The notes under the pieces were generated by a model. The model was not told where the DNA came from and made no database searches. It saw nothing but the letters and a program-made list of their open reading frames with translations. Of a DNA stretch of 27,038 nt, positions 8,114 through 14,602 are shown in pieces (within the stretch, counting starts at the first letter, position 1; every line of letters begins with the position of its first letter). The translations under genes and the position numbers were made by a program. Source of the stretch: a virus; IMG/VR virus record IMGVR_UViG_3300033155_000885, positions 1 to 27,038 of that record; one strand, written 5' to 3'.

Positions 8114-9222
8114 AATCCTAACCTCTTTAGTAAAGCTCGCTTAATTTCTCTATCTGACTCTGCTGACTTAATATATTCTTTCATCATAAGCTCATTGAAT
8201 GATGTAGATCCACCGCCTCGCTCTTGGTTAGTTGGCGGAGTTACAGCTTCAGGTGAATCAGCTTCAACCTTATTACCCCATTTATCGTATGCCCATGTTC
8301 CAAGTTCGTATGCTGTATAAATAGCGGCTAGTGGGGCAGCAGCTTTGCTACCAACTCTCAACGCAGCCCCAATGCCCGGAATTTTAGATACGGCACTAGC
8401 ACCTTTTGCTATGGACTTTGCCCCAGGAATTTTAGATACTTGACCTGCTAGGCGTGACCACATGCCCTTGCTTTTACTAGCTTCCTTGGCAACCTTTGCA
8501 GCTTCTTTTGCTGCCTCGGCTTCCATCTTGCGAGTAACTGTGTATGGAATCTTTTTTGGAATATCTACTTTCATTGGCCTAGAAATAACTGGAGGTTTCT
8601 CTACTGGGATAGGCGGTGGTCTATTTAAAATATCATCCATCAACCTAGTGGCATTTGCTATCTGTCCACCTCTCATCCCTTTAATAACTTGCCTAGTTGG
8701 GCGTACATTTTTTATCCCTCTAACTGGAGATAGCTTCTCAGGAACATTACGTCCTCTTGTAGCTCTATAGGTTTCATCAATTACATCAGGGGTGCCTGGC
8801 GCAGTTGGCGGTTTTTCATAAGCACTTACTATCTTGTCAAGGATGCTTGAACGTTTCTCTATATCTATAGGAGAAATCCCTTTTGGTATTTTACCAATAG
8901 ATCTAAGCTCTGGACGCTCATTTATTAGCTTGTCTCTAAACTTGGTAGCAGTATTAGCTAATGCCTTGTCTGCCTTGTTTTTACCTTTTACAGTTTCATT
9001 AACCATCTTCTGTAGCCTTGCCCAGCGTGTAGCAAATCCACGAGAACCTTTCTGTGGTCTAACTGTTTCGATCTCATCCGACAGGATTGTAGCATCTTCG
9101 GCGTATTTAGTGAATATCTCATTCATAGTTTGAGGTATAGCACTAGCAGGTAGGTTCCCACTTCCGACTCCCTTGTCTAGCATTTTGACTGCCATGAGGA
9201 TGTCATCGATATTAGTTGGCAT
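8110..9222 (-). CDS. Hypothetical Ala/Pro-rich late protein, 370 aa
   Basis: First gene of the late operon, starting at the ATG at 9222 with GGGAGA five bases upstream. An in-frame ATG 17 codons earlier overlaps the promoter and is rejected. The protein is strongly basic. It has helical residues 1-130, a Pro-rich linker (~185-215), an Ala/Lys-rich repeat (KMEAEAAKEAAKVAKEASKS), two copies of a VSKIPG motif (KIPGAKSIAKG and KIPGIGAALRVG), and a hydrophobic Ala/Gly segment APLAAIYTAYELGTWAYD (~295-315) able to cross a membrane. That layout resembles phage internal or ejection proteins, but I do not recognise a family. A virion role is inference. Confidence 0.75.
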   Translation of the reverse strand: MPTNIDDILMAVKMLDKGVGSGNLPASAIPQTMNEIFTKYAEDATILSDEIETVRPQKGSRGFATRWARLQKMVNETVKGKNKADKALANTATKFRDKLINERPELRSIGKIPKGISPIDIEKRSSILDKIVSAYEKPPTAPGTPDVIDETYRATRGRNVPEKLSPVRGIKNVRPTRQVIKGMRGGQIANATRLMDDILNRPPPIPVEKPPVISRPMKVDIPKKIPYTVTRKMEAEAAKEAAKVAKEASKSKGMWSRLAGQVSKIPGAKSIAKGASAVSKIPGIGAALRVGSKAAAPLAAIYTAYELGTWAYDKWGNKVEADSPEAVTPPTNQERGGGSTSFNELMMKEYIKSAESDREIKRALLKRLGL

Positions 9223-9244
9223 AATGTTCTCCCTTATACACTTT

Positions 9245-9273
9245 AGTATAAAACAACAACATAGCGGTTGCAA
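9245..9273 (-). promoter_or_regulatory. Late-operon sigma70-type promoter
   Basis: On the minus strand, -35 TTGCAA (9268-9273), a 17-nt spacer and -10 TATACT (9245-9250). Transcription would start near 9238, giving a short leader that contains the GGGAGA site of the 370-aa gene. It faces into the whole structural block. Four ATGTAAAG repeats lie immediately upstream. Confidence 0.75.
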
Positions 9274-9289
9274 CTCACACTGTATATAA

Positions 9290-9330
9290 CTTTACATATC
9301 TTTACATAGAAACTTTACATATCTTTACAT
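9290..9330 (-). repeat. Four ATGTAAAG direct repeats upstream of the late promoter
   Basis: On the minus strand the octamer ATGTAAAG occurs at 9323-9330, 9313-9320, 9300-9307 and 9290-9297, with periods of 10, 13 and 10 nt. The inner pairs are therefore on the same DNA face. The first copy lies about 17 nt upstream of the -35 box. This is a likely activator or repressor site, or an UP-type element for the late promoter. Confidence 0.7.
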
Positions 9331-9536
9331 AGACTAAACGAAATTTGTTTATAGTGGGAAGGTAGCACTGTCGGCTCTAATGTGTCGGCTCAAAACTGGC
9401 TGCTGTTGGGCTGTAGGCACAATGCTGACCGTTCGCTTTTGGGGTTGAAGACCCTTTTAAATCAGTAATCTGATTCTAGCACATAAAGTACAATAATAAT
9501 ATAGGAGAAATTAAACTAAATTCAATATCGCAATGA
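9331..9536. other. Gene-free stretch with small repeats and hairpins
   Basis: No ORF with a ribosome site is visible. It holds a direct repeat TGTCGGCTC (around 9369-9390), a 4-bp GC hairpin GGGT-TGAAG-ACCC followed by TTTT on the plus strand (9442-9458, a weak terminator), and a 6-bp hairpin AATCAG-TAAT-CTGATT (9460-9475). With 9223-9330 it makes a 314-nt gap between the late operon and the acetyltransferase gene. Confidence 0.4.
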
Positions 9537-9941
9537 TTACAGTTCCTTAATGTAGAATAAAACTTTCTCCACCCACTTGTACTGTGGCTCGTAACGCAGG
9601 AACCCCGATTTGATAAGTGTGTTAGACGATGCCGCATTATCGTAAATTGTATAAGTAATCACGTTCTTGTATCCATTACGTTTAGCATATCGAAGTCGAG
9701 CAGCAACCATCCTCCTGTGTAGCCCTTTACCCCTATGGTTCATACTTACCCCTGCCCTAGTAAAATAAACAGAGTCACCATTTATCTCCTTGAGTATAGC
9801 AAATCCTACAGGAACCATATTAGAGTCATAGGCAATCCAGAACACCATCGACTCATCATTATACATTTCATCATTAGGGAAGATGTCCAACTGGAGCAAT
9901 GTCAACACATCAAGATCAGCACTTCTTCTTACTTTATACAT
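9537..9941 (-). CDS. GNAT-family N-acetyltransferase
   Basis: Predicted acetyl-CoA-dependent acyltransferase; substrate unknown. Core GNAT elements are present: an N-terminal strand YKVRRSADLDVL, the VGFAILKEI strand, the acetyl-CoA binding motif A in AGVSMNHRGKGLHRRMVAA, and the later NVITYTIYDN and SNTLIKSGFLRYEP segments typical of beta5 and alpha4. Length is 134 aa from the ATG at 9941. A GTG at 9956 would add five residues, but its ribosome site would lie inside the terminator stem just upstream. No good Shine-Dalgarno precedes the ATG. A TATACT at 9948-9953 could give an almost leaderless transcript. Similar GNATs are found in phage late regions, with unclear roles. Confidence 0.85.
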   Translation of the reverse strand: MYKVRRSADLDVLTLLQLDIFPNDEMYNDESMVFWIAYDSNMVPVGFAILKEINGDSVYFTRAGVSMNHRGKGLHRRMVAARLRYAKRNGYKNVITYTIYDNAASSNTLIKSGFLRYEPQYKWVEKVLFYIKEL

Positions 9942-9956
9942 ACCAATAGTATACAC

Positions 9957-9980
9957 AAAAAACCCCTGCCGAAACAGGGG
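9957..9980 (-). terminator. Rho-independent terminator (minus strand)
   Basis: Perfect 6-bp GC stem (CCCCTG 9963-9968 with CAGGGG 9975-9980), six-base loop, followed on the minus strand by TTTTTT (9957-9962). It ends leftward transcription just before the acetyltransferase start, so that gene needs its own promoter or read-through. Confidence 0.85.
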
Positions 9981-10091
9981 CCGAGTAAGATTCAGGTTAG
10001 GTTACCAGAAGTCACTGCAAAAAAGAATGTGTACCTATACAGTAAACTAATGCTAAACCAAAGTCTACAATAATCACATCGGAGGGCAGTC

Positions 10092-10160
10092 ATGGCAGAG
10101 GTTGGAATAATCCTAATAGGCTTGGTTATATTTTGGCGGATACTTGTTATGTTGGGATGA
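10092..10160 (+). CDS. 22-aa membrane peptide
   Basis: Short ORF with an excellent GGAGG site six bases before its ATG. The peptide is almost entirely hydrophobic (VGIILIGLVIFWRILVML), one predicted membrane span. Its stop overlaps the next ORF's start as ATGA, suggesting coupled translation. No family is recognised. A TACAAT at 10066-10071 could serve as a -10 box, but its -35 is poor, so expression is uncertain. Confidence 0.45.
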   Translation: MAEVGIILIGLVIFWRILVMLG

Positions 10161-10336
10161 GCCAGAGAGGGGAGGCCAGTCATGTAAGCTTGCCCAGTTT
10201 TTATTTTAGGTTAGTAGCAGTTGGGTTGTTTTTGGTAATTTACGTTTGTGGATTTTTTGTATGTGTACCAATGACATTCATTGTCTACCTGCCTCTCGTA
10301 CCCCCAGCCCCCCTACTAATAAAATTAACAGGTTAG
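10157..10336 (+). CDS. 59-aa hydrophobic membrane protein
   Basis: Starts at ATG in an ATGA overlap with the preceding mini-ORF and has no ribosome site of its own. After a short polar N-terminus it carries a strong span (LVAVGLFLVIYVCGFFVCV, ~19-37) and a second hydrophobic, proline-rich stretch (MTFIVYLPLVPP, ~39-50). It could be a small holin-like or exclusion-type membrane protein. Nothing identifies a family. Its reality rests on composition and coupling. Confidence 0.45.
   Translation: MSQRGEASHVSLPSFYFRLVAVGLFLVIYVCGFFVCVPMTFIVYLPLVPPAPLLIKLTG
10171..10187 (+). promoter_or_regulatory. Duplicated initiation site ending in ATG-TAA
   Basis: GGAGGCCAGTCATG at 10171-10184 repeats the initiation site at 10081-10094 with one base changed, but here ATG is followed at once by TAA. 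It has an ideal GGAGG with six-base spacing, a start codon and a stop codon and nothing between them, inside the 59-aa ORF in another frame. It may act as a start-stop ribosome trap or be the remnant of a lost gene. Confidence 0.45.
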
Positions 10337-10405
10337 CATGCCTTATACTGGGTGACATGCCTCTGAGATTTGTATGTGATGTGTTGTGTCTGTGTACATA
10401 AAATA

Positions 10406-10442
10406 GATAGAAATAATTATGTATATAATGATAGAAATTTCT
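10406..10442. repeat. GATAGAAAT direct repeat and AGAAATTTCT palindrome
   Basis: GATAGAAAT occurs at 10406-10414 and 10430-10438 (24-nt period) and the second copy runs into the perfect palindrome AGAAATTTCT at 10433-10442. It lies in the 233-nt gap 10337-10569, which otherwise holds an imperfect hairpin TCAACTTAA/TTAAGGTTGA (10502-10526) and the terminator at its right end. It is possibly an operator. Confidence 0.35.
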
Positions 10443-10532
10443 AGGTGATTAATGATTGACCTTGGATGTTGGTCGGGACAGTGGAATCTGAAGACGGGAC
10501 GTCAACTTAATTTATCTTAAGGTTGAATGGAC

Positions 10533-10558
10533 AAAAAAATACCCCAGACTGGCTGGGG
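10533..10558 (-). terminator. Rho-independent terminator (minus strand)
   Basis: CCCCAG (10542-10547), 5-base loop, CTGGGG (10553-10558), then on the minus strand TA and a run of seven T (10533-10539). It follows 11 nt after the stop of the 74-aa gene and makes that gene monocistronic. Confidence 0.9.
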
Positions 10559-10569
10559 CGATGATGATG

Positions 10570-10794
10570 CTAGTTGGTGTAGGTATAGGCCAATGCCATA
10601 GCTGGGAGTACCAGAGCTACCAATGCCATGATGCCAGTATCGACCACCCTAATCTTGGTAAATATCCTACCAGTAGGGGCATTCTCTGCCATTGCTTGAC
10701 GGTAGCCAGTAGCTCTTGCCTCCTCCAATTCTAGTACATGAATTTCCTCTAACATAGACAGCATATAGCTATCAACCTCACACATTCCTTTCAC
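10570..10794 (-). CDS. 74-aa tail-anchored membrane protein
   Basis: Solitary gene with a GTG start preceded by AGGAGG at ideal spacing and followed directly by a strong terminator, so it is transcribed alone. Residues 1-45 are amphipathic and acidic (MLSMLEEIHVLELEEARATG). Residues ~53-71 (TGIMALVALVLPAMALAYT) are one C-terminal membrane span with almost no residues after it. A candidate promoter is TTGATA, 17 nt, TATTAC (10869-10897, minus strand). The single-gene unit between early and late operons looks like a moron or a lysis/exclusion gene. No family is recognised. Confidence 0.7.
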   Translation of the reverse strand: MKGMCEVDSYMLSMLEEIHVLELEEARATGYRQAMAENAPTGRIFTKIRVVDTGIMALVALVLPAMALAYTYTN

Positions 10795-11341
10795 TGAATA
10801 CCTCCTACGGTATGGTTTAATAACAATCGATAGCTACCATGAGATGAAAGCAATTGTAAGTTGACTGTGTAATAAGTTCACACCACACTATTATCAAGTA
10901 CTTAGGGAAATTGAAAGGGAAAGGGGCGTGACTATCAGTGGCAATTCAAACCACCACTAAACCACCCCACACATCCACCCCAACTAAAAAAACCTAGCGG
11001 ATCTCCCTTACTTGACTAGCCGATGTTACCCACCTGACAAAAAGGCTACCCTAATAATCCGTTAGAGCTCCGACAACCAACCGATGACAATTACCTCCCA
11101 AATACCTGTTGATTTAATGCTGTTAATAGCCCCCGCATAAACTAAATTGATTCCCCTATAATGATAAGGCCGCCATCAAATTCTAACATCCCTCCTTTAT
11201 ATCCACTCCCACTATTAGCTCTCCTAATATTACCTATTAGATATACTAATACTTACGGTAGCTAAAACAATTATTATCGTAGCTAAGTGCTTAATAATTA
11301 ACCCATATACACATTAATATTAATTAAATAGGTTCAAGCTA
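10795..11341. other. Gene-free control region before the early operon
   Basis: About 550 nt without a convincing gene on either strand. The plus strand here is C-rich and G-poor between ~10940 and 11220, the reverse of the purine-rich early genes to the right. On the minus strand there are only mini-ORFs of 9-15 codons; two follow AGGAG or AAGGAGGG sequences (near 11170-11230), one with an unusable spacing. The right end (11311-11332) is nearly pure A/T and could be a promoter UP element or a melting site of a replication origin. Confidence 0.5.
11259..11285. repeat. Two GTAGCTAA boxes 21 bp apart
   Basis: GTAGCTAA occurs with its TAGCTA core at 11259-11264 and 11280-11285, exactly two helical turns apart and about 60-80 bp upstream of the early -35 box. 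A third TAGCTA at 10831-10836 precedes the solitary 74-aa gene. The core is palindromic, so these may be operators for a shared regulator. Confidence 0.4.
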
Positions 11342-11370
11342 TTGACGGCGTAATACGCTAATGCAATACT
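11342..11370 (+). promoter_or_regulatory. Early-operon promoter
   Basis: -35 TTGACG (11342-11347), 17-nt spacer, -10 AATACT (11365-11370), preceded by an A/T-rich tract. Transcription would start near 11377, giving a ~26-nt leader with the GGAGG site of the first early gene. It drives the plus-strand operon that runs to ~22.6 kb. Confidence 0.75.
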
Positions 11371-11402
11371 GGTCTCACAAGATAACCAACTGGAGGACAA
11401 CA

Positions 11403-11741
11403 ATGGCAAACAAGAAACTATTTATACTCAAGGTCATATCAGAGGATGACAGCTCAATATTTAACTTCTCGACATCAAAGAGAATGATTGAAGCATTGAC
11501 AGCATCAACAATTAGGACATGCGAACCATGGAAGCTAAACAAAATTATATTTGCACTTGACTGCGGCACAGATGACAACCCTTACAGTGTTCAGATGTGT
11601 ACGGCAGAATATAACAGAGCGTTATTAGTAAGCAGACTAAAGACTGACAACCTAGTATGGGCAAGTGGAGTTGATGGCAATAATAAGCATATAGAAATAG
11701 AACTAACATGGGAATACCTAGACGCAGAGGAGTTGCATTAA
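11403..11741 (+). CDS. Hypothetical early protein, 112 aa
   Basis: First gene of the early operon. The ATG at 11403 has GGAGG eight bases upstream; an ATG at 11361 overlaps the promoter and is rejected. The sequence alternates short strands and helices (KKLFILKVIS, MIEALTASTIRTCEPWKLNK, HIEIELTWEYLDAEEL) and looks like a soluble, compact, slightly acidic protein. First-in-operon phage genes often target host functions, but no family is recognised here. Confidence 0.75.
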   Translation: MANKKLFILKVISEDDSSIFNFSTSKRMIEALTASTIRTCEPWKLNKIIFALDCGTDDNPYSVQMCTAEYNRALLVSRLKTDNLVWASGVDGNNKHIEIELTWEYLDAEELH

Positions 11742-12064
11742 TGGAAAACTTAACACTAGACGACATAAAACCACTAACAGTGGAGGAACTTACCGCACTC
11801 GTGCCAGTGGAGTACAAGCACAAAGTTGAGGATGATAACGGTCATGGGTTTATATTTGCTTGCTATCCTAACGCTAAGCTAGCTGGGGATACTGCAAAGA
11901 ATAACAACCTTTGTCCTATCACCTTGACGATAACCGACATGGATGACGATGAGATTTGCTATGCCTATGTTTCAGGATGGCACATGTGCAATAGGGAACG
12001 ATGGCTATTCACTAGAGATACCCGAAAGCTTGACCACATTGAGATTGTTGGTCTCGATGGATGA
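11741..12064 (+). CDS. Hypothetical early protein, 107 aa
   Basis: Starts at the ATG at 11741 in a TAATG overlap with the previous stop, with GAGGAG upstream. The protein is acidic (TLDDIKPLTVEELTALVPVE at the N-terminus) with a Cys/Trp/His-containing second half (DDDEICYAYVSGWHMC). The single Cys residues do not form a clear metal site. No family is recognised. Confidence 0.7.
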   Translation: MENLTLDDIKPLTVEELTALVPVEYKHKVEDDNGHGFIFACYPNAKLAGDTAKNNNLCPITLTITDMDDDEICYAYVSGWHMCNRERWLFTRDTRKLDHIEIVGLDG

Positions 12065-12200
12065 ACAATTGTTAACCGATAACACTACTGAATTGCTGGG
12101 ATGGATACTAGAAGAGATACAGAATTGTGAGATGGAATACGACAAGGAACTATTACTCAAACTATTAGGAGAGGAACTTGGAAGCACTAAAGATAACTAA
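12057..12200 (+). CDS. Short acidic protein, 47 aa
   Basis: Starts at the ATG at 12057, overlapping the upstream gene by 8 nt. Extending upstream would only read the previous gene out of frame. It is helical and acidic (ELLGWILEEIQNCEMEYDKE) and resembles a small protein-binding helix pair. Its end overlaps the next gene by 23 nt. Function unknown. Confidence 0.55.
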   Translation: MDEQLLTDNTTELLGWILEEIQNCEMEYDKELLLKLLGEELGSTKDN

Positions 12201-12765
12201 CAAGATGACAGGCAAGATGGAAGGGATGATAAGCCTTAACACATCAAGCTTGAACAATAAATTCTGTATAGCTATGGCAAAGAAGGATCTCATATGCAGT
12301 AAATGCTACTCGAATCAAATGCTCAAGATGTACAAGAATGCTGACGCTGCATTCCAACATAACGGTAGGCTATTGAGTGAAGGTAAGTTAGAAGATTTAC
12401 CACGATTTAACGCTGCCTTTGTGAGGTTTAATGCATTTGGTGAGCTTATAAACGATTCCCATATGTATAATCTCATCAAGATATGTGAGCATAACCCCAA
12501 TACTACCTTTACTTTGTGGACTAAAAAGAAAGGGATAGTTATCAAGATGCTAGGTCAATACGGTAAGCCTAAAAACTTACTACTTGTCTACTCATCTGAA
12601 GAGGTAGGAGTAAGGGAACTATTGCCCTTGTATTTTGACAAGGTGTTCACAGTCTATGGAAAGGTGTCAAAAATTGACATTAATTGTGGTGATAAGAAAT
12701 GTTTCGATTGTCGATTATGCTACACAAAAAACAGAACTATCTACATAAAGGAGAGGATCAAATGA
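12178..12765 (+). CDS. Gp88-like cysteine-rich protein
   Basis: A 195-aa protein starting at TTG with AGGAG/AGAGG upstream. It matches the pattern I remember for the phage 'gene 88' (mycobacteriophage Gp88-type) family: ISLNTSSLNNKFC, then ICSKCYSNQML, then FNAAFVRFNAFGELINDSHM, NPNTTFTLWTKKKGIV, KPKNLLLVYSSEE, and a terminal cysteine cluster. Cys residues at about 30, 40, 43 and 170, 175, 178, 181 (CxxCxxC at the end) are well placed for a zinc or iron-sulphur site. The biochemical role of the family is not established. The stop overlaps the next start (ATGA). Confidence 0.8.
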   Translation: MEALKITNKMTGKMEGMISLNTSSLNNKFCIAMAKKDLICSKCYSNQMLKMYKNADAAFQHNGRLLSEGKLEDLPRFNAAFVRFNAFGELINDSHMYNLIKICEHNPNTTFTLWTKKKGIVIKMLGQYGKPKNLLLVYSSEEVGVRELLPLYFDKVFTVYGKVSKIDINCGDKKCFDCRLCYTKNRTIYIKERIK

Positions 12766-13013
12766 AAACTAACGAACTAAAGAAAGGGCATACCGTCAAG
12801 CTTAGGAATGGATGGAAAGCAGAGATTGCCGACAACAAAAAGGGAAATGTTAGGATGGCAAAAGTCTATGGCAACTGCACTGAGCTAGGAACAATATATT
12901 CCCACGATATTATAGGGTATTACGATATTACTGGCTACTACGACGATATAGAGCTAACAGCATCACAATTGAAGTGCAAGAAAGCTAACCAATCTCTAGG
13001 GTTTGGGTACTGA
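12762..13013 (+). CDS. Conserved small phage protein, 83 aa
   Basis: Starts at the ATG at 12762 (ATGA overlap, GGAGAGG upstream). The opening KTNELKKGHTVKLRNGWKAE plus IADNKKGNVRMAKVYG and IYSHDIIGYYD follows a pattern common in small phage proteins beside replication genes, likely a small beta-barrel. Function unknown. The C-terminal tail after SQLKCKKAN is short and basic. Confidence 0.75.
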   Translation: MKTNELKKGHTVKLRNGWKAEIADNKKGNVRMAKVYGNCTELGTIYSHDIIGYYDITGYYDDIELTASQLKCKKANQSLGFGY

Positions 13014-13014
13014 T

Positions 13015-13122
13015 ATGACTATCTTTATTATCTTTGCCCTATGGCTGGGCATAACTACTGCAGCAATTGAGCTTGATGACCAACCTGAAAGGAGGAACTG
13101 TATAACTATCTGTGATGAATGA
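13015..13122 (+). CDS. 35-aa peptide with hydrophobic N-terminus
   Basis: Mini-ORF one base after the previous stop. Residues 1-17 (MTIFIIFALWLGITTAA) form a signal-anchor or signal peptide, then a short acidic tail containing two Cys (RRNCITICDE). The ribosome site is weak, so expression could depend on coupling. Its support is the tight fit between neighbours and the non-random hydrophobic pattern. Confidence 0.45.
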   Translation: MTIFIIFALWLGITTAAIELDDQPERRNCITICDE

Positions 13123-13173
13123 CGGACAGCTACAAGGAGATATACAATATAGTAAACAAACAAGGGGGGAACT

Positions 13174-13803
13174 ATGGAAACACTAGCAGTAGCAAACGAC
13201 ACGCACATACTTGCACCACACAGTGAGGGTATAACGGTTGATGAATTGATTGCACTTAAAAAGAAATACACGCATGTTATTTTAAATGGTGACATCATTG
13301 ATATGACTAACTGTAGAAAGAAACTTGTGGGGCATGGTGAAAATCTAATCAACATACTCAAGCAACGATTCGGTGATGACTATGTACTAGGTAACCATGA
13401 AGCTATGGACATAGGCAAAGGCTACACTGTCAAGGAGATCAACGGCAAGAAAGTATTGTTCCTTCATGGGCCTGGACTATTTGCTAAGGGTGAGTATTGG
13501 CCTGTCTATTATGAGATTGATTCAACTCTCAAGTGGGAGAAAAAGAAGAGAGGCAGAGGGCGAAGCTCTTACTGGAAATACAAGATGTACCGATCATTCT
13601 CTAAGCATAAAGGTGGTAACAAGAGACCTAAGGACAAGGTTATAAAAAGGTTGTTCACTGTCATGGAAGTCATGGGTTGCGAGGTTGTTGTGTTCGGACA
13701 TACACACAGGACATTTGACCGATGGATAGCTGACCCAATTGGCTCTATTAAAATGAAAAGAATTATTAACACAGGCAAGGGGATCACTGAAGTTACAATT
13801 TAA
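13174..13803 (+). CDS. Calcineurin-like metallophosphoesterase
   Basis: Predicted two-metal phosphoesterase, 209 aa, GGGGGAA site upstream. All family motifs are visible: D-x-H (D9, H11), GDIID (D40), GNHE (73-76), the histidine in FLHG (H98) and GHTH (~175-178). A strongly basic insert (KKKRGRGRSSYWKYK) between the last two blocks could bind nucleic acid. Substrate unknown; phage members have been linked to DNA, RNA or cyclic-nucleotide cleavage. It is one of two unrelated-looking phosphoesterases in this operon. Confidence 0.9.
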   Translation: METLAVANDTHILAPHSEGITVDELIALKKKYTHVILNGDIIDMTNCRKKLVGHGENLINILKQRFGDDYVLGNHEAMDIGKGYTVKEINGKKVLFLHGPGLFAKGEYWPVYYEIDSTLKWEKKKRGRGRSSYWKYKMYRSFSKHKGGNKRPKDKVIKRLFTVMEVMGCEVVVFGHTHRTFDRWIADPIGSIKMKRIINTGKGITEVTI

Positions 13804-13836
13804 TTTATCCATAACCTTTAAACGGAGTTAACTGTT

Positions 13837-14151
13837 ATGAACTTAGAAGACATGAAGCTGTCATTTGTTATTGAATGTTACATGAAGAACAAACTTAACA
13901 AGGACATGACGGCATTGGAACTTGATATAAATGTTAGAACTCTCAGGAAGTATATTAAAAGATACGAGGATGATAACGGAAAAATAATACCAGCTCCTAA
14001 GCGAGCACCAATTAACGACTTCTTTATATTCGCTACGAATGATGAGAGGTTAAACGAAAAGTCATGGCCTAACAGGGTAGACAATAGGAGATATAGAAAT
14101 GGATTCAAACGAAGCGATACGAAAGGCAAGCAAGAAGACAGCAATAACTAG
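13837..14151 (+). CDS. Helix-turn-helix protein, 104 aa
   Basis: GGAG precedes the ATG. Residues ~10-45 form a compact helix-turn-helix (MKNKLNKDMTALELDINVRTLRKYIKRYED, split by a turn) close to Fis-type or MerR-like DNA-binding helices, followed by a proline-rich linker and a basic polar tail. It probably binds DNA and may regulate the operon. The last 53 nt overlap the methyltransferase gene in another frame. Confidence 0.7.
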   Translation: MNLEDMKLSFVIECYMKNKLNKDMTALELDINVRTLRKYIKRYEDDNGKIIPAPKRAPINDFFIFATNDERLNEKSWPNRVDNRRYRNGFKRSDTKGKQEDSNN

Positions 14152-14590
14152 ACACCATATGAGTGTACCTGCTGAGAGGTTGATGACTGCTCATCTAATC
14201 AAGGGGAAGGTACTTGACTTTGGATGCGGCAAGGGTAGGGATGTTGCTGATTTAAAAACACAAGGCATTGATGTCGTAGGCTATGACCCTAATTTCAACA
14301 ACAAGCCTGAGCTATTAAAGGAACGATACGACACTATCATATGCAACTATGTACTCAATGTTCTACCGCTAGAAGATGAGGCAGTAGTCATTGAACAAAT
14401 TAAATCTGCATTAAAGGATGACGGTATAGCTTACGTTACAGTGAGAAGAGATTTAACAGAGGACAGTGTGAAAAGAACTGGTGCACTACAAAGGAGAGTT
14501 ATATTAAACCTGCCAGTGGTACGTCACACAAGTTCTTATAAGATATTTAAATTGACAAAGGAGGACACCGAATATAGCGTATTACTCTAA
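14099..14590 (+). CDS. Class I SAM-dependent methyltransferase, 163 aa
   Basis: Motif I is VLDFGCGKGRD (~38-48), followed by the acidic ribose-binding residue in GYDPNF and the conserved core IICNYVLNVLP, then AYVTVRRDL. The order and the RHTSSYKIFKL ending recall the small methyltransferases whose larger relatives (TIGR04096) are annotated as DNA phosphorothioation-associated; this likeness is remembered, and no dnd genes are present here. Substrate unknown, perhaps nucleic acid. GGAG lies upstream of the ATG at 14099, and the gene overlaps its neighbour by 53 nt. Confidence 0.85.
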   Translation: MDSNEAIRKASKKTAITRHHMSVPAERLMTAHLIKGKVLDFGCGKGRDVADLKTQGIDVVGYDPNFNNKPELLKERYDTIICNYVLNVLPLEDEAVVIEQIKSALKDDGIAYVTVRRDLTEDSVKRTGALQRRVILNLPVVRHTSSYKIFKLTKEDTEYSVLL

Positions 14591-14602
14591 CCAAGGAGGA
14601 CT

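Noticed and set aside
9361-9410. tRNA-like stretch (GGTAGCAC ... GGCTCTAAT) upstream of the late promoter
   Set aside because: No complementary anticodon stem, T-arm or acceptor pairing could be found; the repeated TGTCGGCTC explains the resemblance.
9992-10183. Minus-strand ORF of 63 aa opposite the mini membrane ORFs
   Set aside because: No ribosome site before its ATG and its composition is the mirror of the plus-strand ORF.
10447-10515. Plus-strand 22-aa ORF starting near 10452
   Set aside because: Only a weak ribosome site, no hydrophobic or conserved pattern and no coupled neighbours.
13119-13226. 35-aa plus ORF overlapping the first phosphoesterase
   Set aside because: Runs out of frame into the phosphoesterase start with low-complexity Ser/His/Thr sequence.
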